Of a stretch of 64,000 nt of DNA, positions 1 to 8,027 are shown one piece after another. This DNA is from Treponema_B putidum. Lineage in GTDB: Bacteria; Spirochaetota; Spirochaetia; Treponematales; Treponemataceae. Made by a program: the position numbers and the translations under genes. Within the stretch, counting starts at the first letter, position 1; the number at the start of each line of letters is the position of its first letter. The notes below the pieces were generated by a model that saw only the letters and a program-made list of their open reading frames with translations, ran no database searches and had not been told where the DNA came from. The stretch lies in assembly GCF_007830595.1 (NCBI RefSeq), contig NZ_VLLD01000004.1. The stretch is one strand, 5' to 3'.

Positions 1-1
1 C

Positions 2-511
2 CCGAAGCGTATGCGGTTTTACCAAGCTGCCATAGATATCTCGTTTTTGGACAAAGGTAATTCCTATAATAACTTAAATGACAGCATTATAATTTTTATC
101 TGCTTGTTTGATGTTATAGGCAAAAATAGGCCTATTTATACCTTTGAAAACCTTTGTATAGAGGACAAAAATACCCCTTTACAAGACGGCACTCTAAAGG
201 TTATAATAAATGCAGAGGCCTTTAATAACACTGAGGACAAAGAACTAAAGGAATTTTTAGAATATATTAAAACCGGAAAAGTAAAAAATGAATTTACAAG
301 GGAGATAGAAGCTATGATACAAAAAGTAAAACAAAACGAACAGGCAAGGCAAGAATACAGGTTAATGTCCACTTTTGAGATGGATGCTAGGGATAAAGGT
401 GCTTATGACAATAAACGAGAAACAGCTAAACTTATGAAAAAACGAGGCTATCCAGTTCCTGAAATTTTGTTAATGACAGGTCTTACCGAATCCGAAATCG
501 AAAAACTGTAG
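2..511 (+). CDS. Rpn family PD-(D/E)XK nuclease, 5' end outside window
   Basis: This is the C-terminal part of a recombination-promoting nuclease (Rpn / PDDEXK transposase-like) family protein. The reading frame is open to the window edge, and the first visible residues (PKRMRFYQAAID) match the family's middle region. The PD-(D/E)XK core should therefore lie upstream, and the ATG at 11 is unlikely to be the start. The tail carries a charged linker and an HTH-like segment (LLMTGLTESEIEKL) like the other copies in this window. The sequence before the tail differs from the copies at 5875 and 6981, so this is a different subfamily. An internal Shine-Dalgarno and ATG occur at 298-316. Rpn proteins are DNA nucleases linked to recombination and antiphage toxicity; the family call is confident, the activity is inferred. 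Confidence 0.75.
   Translation, partial: PKRMRFYQAAIDISFLDKGNSYNNLNDSIIIFICLFDVIGKNRPIYTFENLCIEDKNTPLQDGTLKVIINAEAFNNTEDKELKEFLEYIKTGKVKNEFTREIEAMIQKVKQNEQARQEYRLMSTFEMDARDKGAYDNKRETAKLMKKRGYPVPEILLMTGLTESEIEKL
314..511 (+). CDS. Possible internal short Rpn product (65 aa)
   Basis: An in-frame ATG at 314 is preceded by an AAGGGAGA Shine-Dalgarno-like sequence at 298-305. It would give a 65-residue protein containing only the linker and the HTH-like tail of the Rpn protein that encloses it. In other Rpn genes a short in-frame product from an internal start is known to inhibit the full-length nuclease. Here the start is supported only by sequence and by its equivalent position in the other copies. 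Confidence 0.4.
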   Translation: MIQKVKQNEQARQEYRLMSTFEMDARDKGAYDNKRETAKLMKKRGYPVPEILLMTGLTESEIEKL

Positions 512-588
512 CTCCAGAAAAAAAGTCAAAAATATCAAAGAAAAAGTGTCAAATTCCAAATTGCACTTTTCACTTCAGCATTTACCCA

Positions 589-1329
589 TTACAAACTTTC
601 TCTGACCCTTATCATCTCATCAAGACCGGCAACTTCAATGCTGTCCTCAGGCGGATAGAGGCCTCCTCCGTAGTAGATTGAAGGATTTGCCCTAGTAGAC
701 GGCTCTTCCCTGCGTTTTAGGGCTGCAAAGTGAATCTGATCAACACCTGTGAGTTTGATTATTTTTGAAGCGTTTTTTTCGGTGATGCCGCCGCCGGGTA
801 AAATTTCGATTCGGCCTTTTGCACGCTTTACCATTTTGGCAATTAGGTCGGCACCCTCATAAGCTGTGGGCTCTTGGCCGCTCGTTAAAACTCTGGTAAA
901 ACCTAAAGAAATAAGTTCATCCAGAGCCTTTAAGGGATCGGGCACCACATCAATAGCTCTATGAAAAACCCTATCCGCTCTTCCTGCAATTTTTATCATA
1001 GCCTCACACCGTTTTGCATCTATGGTTCCGTCTTTTTTTAAAAAACCGAAAACAATGCCGTCTGCGCCGTTGTCTATAAAAAGTTTTGCATCTTCAAGCA
1101 TAGTCTTATACTCATAAGACGAATAAAAGAAGCCGGCAGCTCTCGGTCTTACCATGGTCATAACCTCAAGATGAGTTTCTTTTTTAACCAATTTTAAAGT
1201 TCCAAGGGAGGGCGTTAAACCTCCCAAAAAAAGAGAAGAATTAAGCTCAACCCTTGATGCTCCTGCCTTTTCTGCTAAGACTGCATCCTCAAGAGACCCC
1301 GCACAAATTTCAATTTTAATATTTTTCAT
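589..1329 (-). CDS. cutC: CutC family protein
   Basis: A 246-residue CutC-family TIM-barrel protein, close to the usual length. The start has a clear TAGGAGG ribosome-binding site. Family-typical stretches are visible: IEICAGSLEDAVLAEKAGA at the N-terminus, the MVRPRAAGFFYS loop, VFHRAIDV mid-protein, and LPGGGITEKN near residue 180. CutC has been called a copper-homeostasis protein, but its biochemical role is uncertain in most bacteria. It is the most distal of a run of minus-strand genes (ABC exporter, esterase-like, U32 protein, CutC) with short gaps, so it may be co-transcribed with them; nothing in the context points to copper. The family assignment is secure, the function is not. Confidence 0.9.
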   Translation of the reverse strand: MKNIKIEICAGSLEDAVLAEKAGASRVELNSSLFLGGLTPSLGTLKLVKKETHLEVMTMVRPRAAGFFYSSYEYKTMLEDAKLFIDNGADGIVFGFLKKDGTIDAKRCEAMIKIAGRADRVFHRAIDVVPDPLKALDELISLGFTRVLTSGQEPTAYEGADLIAKMVKRAKGRIEILPGGGITEKNASKIIKLTGVDQIHFAALKRREEPSTRANPSIYYGGGLYPPEDSIEVAGLDEMIRVRESL

Positions 1330-1351
1330 ATAACCTCCTACAATAATGCTC

Positions 1352-2596
1352 CTATTCCTTACACCTTACCAAAAATTTTTCGGCTATGGGTTTATCGGTT
1401 TTGATGATACAGGGATGCCCGTGGCAGACCCAATCCATTTTTTCCCTTGTGTCGGGTTTAAGAAGAACATAATCCCTGTCCTCTATAGAACAAATATCAG
1501 GCCCTACATATTCGAGCGGAAGACCTGAATCTATCTTATTCATCGAAATAAATTCATATTCATTTTCAGAAAGCCTTTTACCGATTTTGCCTGCGAGCAT
1601 GTAGGGAGACTTTGACTCGCCTGCGGTGGTCTTATTTGCCTCCGCACTCGAAAAATAAAAGCCGGTAGTAAACTCCCTGTGGGCCGTTTTGTATAGTTCT
1701 TGTATAAAGGGGGCAGCTTCTTTTTCTCCTATTTTCCCGTCTAAAAAATCTATTTTTTTTCGGTAAGCCCTTGCGGTTAAGGCCGTATAGTAAATGCTTT
1801 TCATGCGGCCTTCTATTTTTAAAGAATCGGCTCCGGCTTCTTTCATTTTGTCGAGGTGGTCTATCATACATAAATCTTTTGAAGAAAAAAGAGCCGTATA
1901 GTTTTCGCCTTCTTCTACGGGGAAAAGCTCTCCCTTCCGCTCGGATTCTTCTACAAAGAAGTGTCCGCCTTTTTCGCAGTACATCTTATAATTCCAGCGG
2001 CATGAATGGGTGCATTCCCCTGCGTTCGCACTTCGGTCGGTAAGATAGGCGCTTATAAGGCATCTTCCCGAATAAGAAATACACATTGCCCCGTGCACAA
2101 AACATTCAAGCTCCATTTCGGGGACCCTTTGTTTTATTTCGCTCACGTCCTCAAGGCTTGCTTCCCTTCCCAAAACTACGCGGGAAAAGCCTAAGTCCTT
2201 GTACACCCTTACGGCCTCATAGTTTATGCAGTTTGCCTGCGTACTTAAATGAAGCGGAATATCGGGAAAGTTTTCTTTTAAAATTCTGGCGGCTCCCAAA
2301 TCTTGAACAATAAAGGCATCGAAAGGATATTGCTTAAAATATTTTGTCTCTTCTAAAAGTTTTTTTAAATCCTCATTATGAAACGAAATATTTATTGCAC
2401 AATAAAGTTTTTTTGTTAAGCCCCTCTTTTTATACTCTTCTTTTAAAAGAGAAATATTTTTATATTCTTCTCCCGAAAAATTATCGGCCTTAGCTCTAAG
2501 CGAAAAGTTTTTTAATCCTATATAGGCTGCATCGGCTCCGTACTCCCATGCATAATCCAATTTTTCAAAATTGCCCGCAGGCGAAAGAATTTCCAT
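1352..2596 (-). CDS. Peptidase U32 family protein (TrhP/YegQ-like)
   Basis: A 414-residue U32-family protein. It begins MEILSPAGNFEKLDYAWEYG and contains the U32 signature ECFVHGAMCISYSGRCLIS near residues 164-182. Further cysteines (GECTHSCRW) are typical of members that bind an Fe-S cluster. Although named for collagenase, bacterial U32 proteins of this layout (YegQ/TrhP, RlhA) act in hydroxylation of tRNA wobble uridine or rRNA, with prephenate as the hydroxyl source; TrhP is the nearest guess. The gene ends 22 bases before cutC and begins 2 bases after the esterase-like gene, so an operon is likely. The family is certain, the RNA target is inferred. Confidence 0.88.
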   Translation of the reverse strand: MEILSPAGNFEKLDYAWEYGADAAYIGLKNFSLRAKADNFSGEEYKNISLLKEEYKKRGLTKKLYCAINISFHNEDLKKLLEETKYFKQYPFDAFIVQDLGAARILKENFPDIPLHLSTQANCINYEAVRVYKDLGFSRVVLGREASLEDVSEIKQRVPEMELECFVHGAMCISYSGRCLISAYLTDRSANAGECTHSCRWNYKMYCEKGGHFFVEESERKGELFPVEEGENYTALFSSKDLCMIDHLDKMKEAGADSLKIEGRMKSIYYTALTARAYRKKIDFLDGKIGEKEAAPFIQELYKTAHREFTTGFYFSSAEANKTTAGESKSPYMLAGKIGKRLSENEYEFISMNKIDSGLPLEYVGPDICSIEDRDYVLLKPDTREKMDWVCHGHPCIIKTDKPIAEKFLVRCKE

Positions 2597-2598
2597 TA

Positions 2599-3540
2599 TT
2601 ATTCCCCTATCAAATCGGCCTTATTTTCTATCACGGAGCCCTTATCAAAAAAGCCGGTTATTTTTTTTCCGACAGCTTCAACTTCAAGATGAGCATTAGC
2701 AAAGTAATCGGGTAAGGCATGAAACAAATGGGGCATATCATCAATTTTATCGAGCACAGCCACTCCTCCGGCCTTTTCGATTTTTTCGCAAAGCCTCATT
2801 GAATCATCTAAAAGAATTTCATTGCCCCCGCATTGAATAAAAACAGGAGGAAAGTTTTCAAAGTTTCCAAAAATAGGAGAGACAAGTTCATTGGTAAAGT
2901 TTTTTTCTTCAGTGTATAATTGGGCGGCACCCAGCAGAGCTTCTTGAGAAAACACAAAATCTTTTTTTTTGTTTGCGCTTAAGCCCTCGCTTGAACAGCT
3001 TAAATCCGCCCAAGGCGAAAATAAAACCAGTAAGGCAGGGAGGGGAAGCCGTTTATTCTTTAAATAATGGATTAGCGAAAGAATCAAGCCTCCGCCGGCC
3101 CCGTCTCCTGCAAGAATCAAATTTGCCGATTCAACCGTATGCGAGTCTATAAGTTTTGAATAAACCTTATAAATATCTTCAAAGGCGGCAGGAAAGGGAT
3201 GTTCGGGAGCCGGCTTGTACTCGGGTAAATACAAATCGGCAGAAGCTTCATGAGCAAGGCCTGCACAAAAGGAACGGTAAGCCTTTTTTGTGCCGCTTAT
3301 AAAAGAACCGCCATGGATATATAAGATTGCTCTTCCTGAAATTGCCATCTCGGGTCTTAATATATCGGTCTTTATTCCTCTAAACTCGGTTTCAGATATG
3401 TCCACATTGTTCGGCATATGAGGTGAATATAAAATATCATCATACTCAAAACGTAACTCGTCTATGGTATGTTTGCGGGAAAGTATGGCCTTTTTAAATT
3501 TCTTTTTTAATTCTTTTATATCCTTTAATCCGTTTTGCAC
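2599..3540 (-). CDS. HSL-type alpha/beta hydrolase fold protein lacking the nucleophilic serine
   Basis: A 313-residue protein of the hormone-sensitive-lipase/carboxylesterase group. The oxyanion motif HGGSF is at residues 76-80. Candidate acid and base residues lie in the segment from CGGNEILLDDS to PHLFHA near the C-terminus. The nucleophile elbow, normally GDSAGG, reads GDGAGG at residues 145-150, so Gly147 replaces the catalytic serine. The codon is GGG, which is more than one base change from any serine TCN codon (one change from AGC/AGT only at position 1 with a further change). Unless another residue substitutes, ordinary ester hydrolysis should be lost. It may be a pseudoenzyme or a binding protein. 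It is packed tightly against the U32 gene. No signal peptide is seen, so it is probably cytoplasmic. Confidence 0.82.
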   Translation of the reverse strand: MQNGLKDIKELKKKFKKAILSRKHTIDELRFEYDDILYSPHMPNNVDISETEFRGIKTDILRPEMAISGRAILYIHGGSFISGTKKAYRSFCAGLAHEASADLYLPEYKPAPEHPFPAAFEDIYKVYSKLIDSHTVESANLILAGDGAGGGLILSLIHYLKNKRLPLPALLVLFSPWADLSCSSEGLSANKKKDFVFSQEALLGAAQLYTEEKNFTNELVSPIFGNFENFPPVFIQCGGNEILLDDSMRLCEKIEKAGGVAVLDKIDDMPHLFHALPDYFANAHLEVEAVGKKITGFFDKGSVIENKADLIGE

Positions 3541-3590
3541 CTAAATGTCTCCAGTTAATCGGTTTTTAATTATTAGTTTTAAGCTATCGA

Positions 3591-5381
3591 TTAAAACTCA
3601 TCAAGTTTGCGCAAATTCGCATAGATGCCGTTTAAACTTAAAAGCTCCTCGTGAGTGCCTCTTTCCATAATGCCTTCATCGGTAACAACCAAAATCCTGT
3701 CGGCATTTCTTATGGTAGAAAGACGGTGGGCTATAACTATTGTAGTCCTTTCCTCCGAAAGCTCTTCGATTGCCCTTTGAATTAAAATTTCGTTTTCGGT
3801 ATCGAGGGCTGATGTTGCCTCATCTAAAATCAAAATCGGAGGATTTTTTAAAAAGACTCTGGCAATGGAAATTCTTTGTTTTTGTCCGCCCGAAAGTCTT
3901 ACTCCCCGCTCTCCCACGTAAGAATCATAGCCTTCCTCCAAGCTCATAATAAAATCATGAATGTGGGCATTCTTTGCCGCTTCAATAATTTCTTCATCGG
4001 AAGCCTCCGGTTTTCCGTAGGCTATATTTTCTTTTATCGTCCCGCCGAAAAGATAAACATCCTGCTGCACAATCCCTATATTTTCCCTCAAGGACTTTAA
4101 AGTTAAGTCCCGAATGTCCTTACCGTCTATGCTTATTTTTCCGTTTAGTACATCATAAAAACGGGGAAGAAGAGAACATATCGTCGTTTTTCCGCCTCCT
4201 GAGGGGCCGACTAGGGCAAGGGTTTTTCCTGCCGGAATATCTATCGAAATATTTTTTAAGATTGTTGTAGTTTCATTGTAGCTGAAATCTACATTTTCGT
4301 ATTTTATGTTCCCCTTTACGTCCTTTAGCTCGACGGCATCTTCTTTTTCGGTAATGTCAGGTGCCGTTTCTACAATCTGCAAAAAGCGTTTAAAACCGGC
4401 AGCTCCCTTTTGAAACATCTCGGTAAAATTGATAAGTAAATTTATCGGAGCGATATAAATATTTATGTACAAGACATAGATGGTCAAATCGGGAATTGTA
4501 AGTTCATTCTTTGCAACAAAAAAACTTCCGGCTAAAACCGTTACGATAAAAAACAGCCCCTGCAAAAGACCGTTTACCGCAAAAAACTCTCCCATCTGCC
4601 TGTAGTTTATATATTTAGAATGAACAAATGCCTCGTTTGCCGTATCGAATTTTTTACTTTCCAATTCTTCGTTTGCAAAGGACTGCACCACCCTTATCCC
4701 CGAAAGAGTATCCTGCACCTGCGAATTTATTCCGGCTATTGTTTTGCGGTTGAGCATAAAGATTTTACGCATCTTTTTGTTTTGAAAAAAAGTAAAGATG
4801 AACATAAGCGATGTAACCGAAGCCAAAATGAGGGTAAGCCTTACATTGATAAAACAAAGGAGCGAAAATGACCCTATTATTTTTAAAAAGGAAATAAAAA
4901 GGTTTTCGGGGCCGTGGTGTGCAAGCTCAGATATATCAAAAAGGTCTGAAACAATCCTCGAAATCATATCGCCTGTTTTGTTTTGATCGTAATATGAAAA
5001 GGAAAGCCGCTGCATGTGGTTAAAGAGGTCATTCCTCATATCCCTTTCCATACGGGCACCCATTATGTGTCCCCATGAAGTTATAAAATACTGGGCAAAG
5101 TATCTTATGATATAAAGCCCCAAAAGAATGGCTGCAATTATAAGCCCAAGATATACAATGGCCGAGGCTTGCACATCAAAACTAAAAATTGTCTTATCCG
5201 AAAAAAGCAAAACCTCGCCTCTTCTTATTTTTGGAATTATCCTTGTTAAATACCTTATCACCTGAGGAAAAACCAAGTCCACCGCAGACACCAAGAGAGC
5301 GCAAAATAGATCAAAGAAAAACAAGAATTTATAAGGCTTATAATAGGCCGCAAATTTTAAAAAGGTGCTTTTTTTATGCAT
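3591..5381 (-). CDS. ABC transporter, fused permease and ATP-binding protein (MsbA type)
   Basis: A 596-residue half-transporter. An N-terminal six-helix transmembrane domain occupies about residues 1-320, including the QNKTGDMISRI coupling region. The nucleotide-binding domain follows: Walker A GPSGGGKTT, Q-loop QQDVYLFGG, signature LSGGQKQRIS, Walker B ILILDEATSALD, and the switch histidine in IAHRLS. Such homodimeric exporters move lipids, drugs or peptides; the substrate cannot be read from sequence. There is no obvious Shine-Dalgarno, and a TATATTAT -10-like element ends about 7-9 bases before the ATG, so the mRNA may have little or no leader. It is the first gene of a minus-strand run that continues to cutC. 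Confidence 0.92.
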   Translation of the reverse strand: MHKKSTFLKFAAYYKPYKFLFFFDLFCALLVSAVDLVFPQVIRYLTRIIPKIRRGEVLLFSDKTIFSFDVQASAIVYLGLIIAAILLGLYIIRYFAQYFITSWGHIMGARMERDMRNDLFNHMQRLSFSYYDQNKTGDMISRIVSDLFDISELAHHGPENLFISFLKIIGSFSLLCFINVRLTLILASVTSLMFIFTFFQNKKMRKIFMLNRKTIAGINSQVQDTLSGIRVVQSFANEELESKKFDTANEAFVHSKYINYRQMGEFFAVNGLLQGLFFIVTVLAGSFFVAKNELTIPDLTIYVLYINIYIAPINLLINFTEMFQKGAAGFKRFLQIVETAPDITEKEDAVELKDVKGNIKYENVDFSYNETTTILKNISIDIPAGKTLALVGPSGGGKTTICSLLPRFYDVLNGKISIDGKDIRDLTLKSLRENIGIVQQDVYLFGGTIKENIAYGKPEASDEEIIEAAKNAHIHDFIMSLEEGYDSYVGERGVRLSGGQKQRISIARVFLKNPPILILDEATSALDTENEILIQRAIEELSEERTTIVIAHRLSTIRNADRILVVTDEGIMERGTHEELLSLNGIYANLRKLDEF

Positions 5382-5806
5382 GTTTTCGATAATATACGAT
5401 AAACAAAAAAAAGTAAATAGGCGTTTTAAAAGGCGTGTTTAATTTAATCGCAAGGAAAGCAAAGACCGCTAAGATTTTTTTAAATGCTTCGAGGCTAAGA
5501 CGCTTTTTCGGAAGAAAAATGTTGCGAACGGCGTCAATTAAAAAAATCTTTTCCCAAACATTGGAATCCGCCATTAAATTAAACATAAACCGCGAAGCCC
5601 GCAAAGCGCTGAGCTTCGCTCAACTTCGCAAAGGTAAATTAAAGAATATCTTAGAAAAGCCCCTTTTCAAGTTCCTCTGCGTCCCTTGTGGTTAAACATA
5701 AACCGCCAAGCCCGCAAAGCGCTGAGCTTCGCTCAACTTCGCAAAGAGTGAATTAAAGAATATCTTAGCAAAACTCCCTTCAAATTCCTTTGCGCCCCTT
5801 GCGGTT
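5382..5806. repeat. Intergenic region with two tandem ~114-bp repeat units
   Basis: There is no convincing gene between the ABC exporter and the Rpn copy at 5875. Positions 5579-5692 and 5693-5806 are two near-identical units. Each runs from TTAAACATAAACCGC through GCAAAGCGCTGAGCTTCGC and AATTAAAGAATATCTTAG to a CTTGYGG end. The centre is a small GAGCTTCGCTC hairpin. Part of the unit recurs at 8681-8729. These appear to be dispersed non-coding repeats flanking the Rpn genes. Confidence 0.7.
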
Positions 5807-5847
5807 AAATAAAAAGAACTGCCCTTTTAAAATTGCTGTAAGTGTGC

Positions 5848-5853
5848 TATAAT
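5848..5853 (+). promoter_or_regulatory. Extended -10 promoter of the Rpn gene at 5875
   Basis: TATAAT at 5848-5853 is preceded by TGC, giving an extended -10. A GTGAGGAAA ribosome-binding site follows at 5861-5869 before the ATG at 5875. A GTG at 5842 could extend the reading frame upstream, but it lies upstream of the -10 element, which argues for the ATG. The same promoter and leader are found upstream of the frameshifted copy at 26471. Confidence 0.6.
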
Positions 5854-5874
5854 ACAATAAGTGAGGAAACCGCT

Positions 5875-6801
5875 ATGAGTACGTCAAATAGAAAATATAA
5901 AGACTCGGTGTTTGTCGATTTGTTCAGTGAAGACGAAAAAGCAAAAGAAAATTTCTTGTCGCTGTATAATGCCTTGCATGATACTAAACTTACGGCAATA
6001 GAGAACTTAAAAAATATCCGCCTCGATCAAGTCTTGTACATGACATTCTATAATGATGTTTCTTATCTTGTAGATAATAAAATAATAGTCCTTGCTGAAC
6101 ATCAGTCGACAATCAACCCGAATATGCCTTTACGCTGCCTTGAGTACATCAGCCGCCTTTATGAAACTCTATTTGAATCAAAAGAAAAATACAGCCGCAA
6201 ACTCTTAAACATTCCTACTCCCGAATTTTATGTTTTTTACAATGGCGAGGAAGCCTATCCTTCTGATAAAAATCTGAAACTATCGGAGGCCTTTATAGAA
6301 AGAGGAACGGAAACTAATCTTGAATTGACTGTTAAAGTAATAAACATAAACCGGCAAAACCGCCATCCGGTATTGGAAAACTGCCGGACAATGCAGGAAT
6401 ACAGCATATTTGTGGAAACGGTGCGCAAGTGGAAAGAAATAGATGCTCAAAACGGTTTTGAAAAAGCCGTTGAAGAATGTATAGAAAACAATATTTTGCG
6501 TGAATATCTAAAACGCAAGACTAAGGAGGTATTGAACATGTTGTTAGCCGAATATGATTATGAAACCGATATAGCCGTACAACGTGCAGAAGAGCGTGAA
6601 ATAGCCTTTGCCGAAGGAATTGAACAAGGAATTGAACAAGGGATTGAGCAGGGGATTGAAAAAGGCATACAGCAAGGCTTTGCCGACGGTTCGTACCAAA
6701 CAAAACTTGAAACGGCAAAGTTGATGAAACATGCGAATTGTGAACTTGATTTTATTATGCAGATGACAGGCCTTACAAAAGAAGAAATCGAACAGCTTTA
6801 G
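5875..6801 (+). CDS. Rpn family PD-(D/E)XK nuclease / transposase-like protein (copy A)
   Basis: A 308-residue member of the Rpn / PDDEXK-transposase family. Residues 1-21 (MSTSNRKYKDSVFVDLFSEDE) are shared with the two other nearby copies. The predicted catalytic set is D61 (YNDVSYLV) and E75-x-Q77 (LAEHQST). A variable linker of repeated GIEQ units spans about residues 245-265. The protein ends with an HTH-like tail (MQMTGLTKEEIEQL). A strong internal Shine-Dalgarno plus ATG at codon 222 could make the last 87 residues separately. The ATG at 5875 is chosen because the alternative upstream GTG precedes the promoter -10. Family members are DNA endonucleases implicated in RecA-independent recombination and antiphage toxicity. 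Flanking sequences are repeated at the other copies, suggesting spread as a unit. Confidence 0.85.
   Translation: MSTSNRKYKDSVFVDLFSEDEKAKENFLSLYNALHDTKLTAIENLKNIRLDQVLYMTFYNDVSYLVDNKIIVLAEHQSTINPNMPLRCLEYISRLYETLFESKEKYSRKLLNIPTPEFYVFYNGEEAYPSDKNLKLSEAFIERGTETNLELTVKVININRQNRHPVLENCRTMQEYSIFVETVRKWKEIDAQNGFEKAVEECIENNILREYLKRKTKEVLNMLLAEYDYETDIAVQRAEEREIAFAEGIEQGIEQGIEQGIEKGIQQGFADGSYQTKLETAKLMKHANCELDFIMQMTGLTKEEIEQL
6538..6801 (+). CDS. Internal short Rpn product of copy A (87 aa)
   Basis: An in-frame ATG at 6538 is preceded by AAGGAGGT (about 6523-6530) at 7-8 bases, a better ribosome-binding site than that of the full gene. The product is the GIEQ-repeat linker plus the HTH-like tail, starting MLLAEYDYETDIAVQRAEE. 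An orphan gene at 8028 encodes the equivalent peptide by itself. By analogy with known Rpn genes it may be a short inhibitor of the nuclease; this is inference. Confidence 0.55.
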   Translation: MLLAEYDYETDIAVQRAEEREIAFAEGIEQGIEQGIEQGIEKGIQQGFADGSYQTKLETAKLMKHANCELDFIMQMTGLTKEEIEQL

Positions 6802-6823
6802 AAAGTGCAGTAATCAATGGTTA

Positions 6824-6946
6824 ATGTGTAATTGATAATGAAGAATTACACATAAGTTTCTTTCTTAATTTCATAAAAAAAATTCCTTTTCGCTCTCTGC
6901 GTCCCTTGCGGTTAAATTAAAAGAACTGCCCTTTTAAAATTGCTGA
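6824..6946 (+). repeat. Repeat flanking Rpn genes (3' flank A / 5' flank B)
   Basis: After copy A comes an imperfect palindrome (TGTGTAATT...AATTACACA) and then AAGTTTCTTTCTTAATTTC followed by A-runs. Next is CCTTGCGGTTAAAT and AGAACTGCCCTTTTAAAATT just before the copy B promoter. The first part recurs at 8245-8310 and, on the other strand, at about 25375-25437. The second part recurs at 5795-5835 and partly at 8315-8330. The repeats mark likely boundaries of a mobile or duplicated Rpn unit. Confidence 0.65.
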
Positions 6947-6954
6947 AGATATGG

Positions 6955-6960
6955 TATAAT
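6955..6960 (+). promoter_or_regulatory. -10 element of Rpn copy B
   Basis: TATAAT lies at 6955-6960, followed by an AAGGAGGG ribosome-binding site at about 6966-6973 and the ATG at 6981. No convincing -35 hexamer is seen. Confidence 0.5.
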
Positions 6961-6980
6961 ATGACAAGGAGGGCATAGTC

Positions 6981-7859
6981 ATGACTACGTCAAACAGAAA
7001 ATATAAAGATTCGGTGTTTGTAGACCTTTTCAGTGAAGATGAAAAAGCAAAAGAAAATTTCTTGTCGCTATACAACGCCTTACACAGTACGAACCTTCCG
7101 CTTTCATGCCCTGTAGAAAACATAAGGCTTGAAAACGTTATGTACATGAACATAATCAACGACGTTTCCTGCCTTGTAGACGGTAAAATCATCGTCCTCG
7201 CGGAACACCAATCGACAATAAACGAAAACATGCCGTTACGCTTTTTAGAATACATCGCGCGTCTCTATGAAAAGTTGCAAGCACCGACAGACAGATATTT
7301 AAGAAAGCTGTCAAAAATACCTGCACCTGAGTTTTATGTCTTTTACAACGGCACGGAAGATTACCCTGAAACTACGGTTCTAAAACTGTCTGATGCATTT
7401 ATAACAAAACTTGAACACGCCCCGCTGGAACTGACGGTGCAGGTTTTAAACATCAACACGGACAAAGCAAATAAAGTCTTAGCAGCCTGCAAGCCGCTTG
7501 AAGAATACAGTCTATTTGTGAAAGAGGTAAGAAAACAAACCCAACTGGACTCAGAAAACGGTTTTACCAATGCGGTAAAAATATGTATAGAAAAAGGAAT
7601 CTTAAAAGAATACTTACAGCGAAAATCACGGGAGGTAATCAATATGTTAGTAGCAGAATACGATTATGATACAGACATCGCAGTACAGAGGGAAGAAAGT
7701 TTAAGGATAGGTATCCGGCAAGGAGTACAACAAGGCTTTGCCGACGGTTCATACAAAAAAGCTCTTGAAACGGCAAAGTTGATGAAACATGCGAATTGTG
7801 AACTTGATTTTATTATGCAGATGACAGGCCTTACAAAAGAAGAGGTGGAAAGCGTTTGA
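6981..7859 (+). CDS. Rpn family PD-(D/E)XK nuclease / transposase-like protein (copy B)
   Basis: A 292-residue paralogue of the copy at 5875. It has the same N-terminal block (RKYKDSVFVDLFSEDEKAK), a NDVSCLVDGKIIVLAEHQ catalytic region and an HTH-like tail (MQMTGLTKEEVESV). The GIEQ linker is reduced to two units (GIRQGVQQG). The ribosome-binding site AAGGAGGG is strong. Codon 222 is again an ATG behind a GGAGG sequence, so a short C-terminal product is possible. It is closest to the frameshifted copy at 25436-26330, with which it shares long identical stretches, implying recent duplication. Function is inferred from the family as nuclease/recombination. Confidence 0.85.
   Translation: MTTSNRKYKDSVFVDLFSEDEKAKENFLSLYNALHSTNLPLSCPVENIRLENVMYMNIINDVSCLVDGKIIVLAEHQSTINENMPLRFLEYIARLYEKLQAPTDRYLRKLSKIPAPEFYVFYNGTEDYPETTVLKLSDAFITKLEHAPLELTVQVLNINTDKANKVLAACKPLEEYSLFVKEVRKQTQLDSENGFTNAVKICIEKGILKEYLQRKSREVINMLVAEYDYDTDIAVQREESLRIGIRQGVQQGFADGSYKKALETAKLMKHANCELDFIMQMTGLTKEEVESV
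7644..7859 (+). CDS. Internal short Rpn product of copy B (71 aa)
   Basis: The ATG at 7644 is preceded by GGAGGTAATCAAT (GGAGG at 7631-7635), 8 bases from the start. It would encode 71 residues beginning MLVAEYDYDTDIAVQREE. The orphan gene at 8028 starts with the same residues and a similar leader. Expression is unproven. Confidence 0.55.
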   Translation: MLVAEYDYDTDIAVQREESLRIGIRQGVQQGFADGSYKKALETAKLMKHANCELDFIMQMTGLTKEEVESV

Positions 7860-7891
7860 ACCCGAATCTCTCCGCTATATTACTGACAGCA

Positions 7892-8014
7892 CTTTTGCAA
7901 ATAGGCGGAGCAGATGCAAGAAGTTAGGCAAAAAAGTACCGCAGGCGTATCGGGTATACGTCGAGGACACTTTTTTGCCGTGTGACGCAGTAGATGCCCG
8001 CATATTTGCAAAAG
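7892..8014. repeat. 123-bp palindromic element with terminal inverted repeats
   Basis: The ends are perfect 12-bp inverted repeats, CTTTTGCAAATA at 7892-7903 and TATTTGCAAAAG at 8003-8014. Inside is a second perfect pair, GGCAAAAAAGT and ACTTTTTTGCC, around a central GTAT...ATAC hairpin. There is no open frame of note. It lies between Rpn copy B and the orphan short Rpn gene and abuts that gene's ribosome-binding site. The shape is that of a MITE-like or REP-like element. Confidence 0.6.
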
Positions 8015-8027
8015 AGAGGTAATAAAT

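Noticed and set aside
5842..5874. GTG at 5842 as start of Rpn copy A
   Set aside because: It lies upstream of the -10 element and has no ribosome-binding site; ATG 5875 matches the paralogues.
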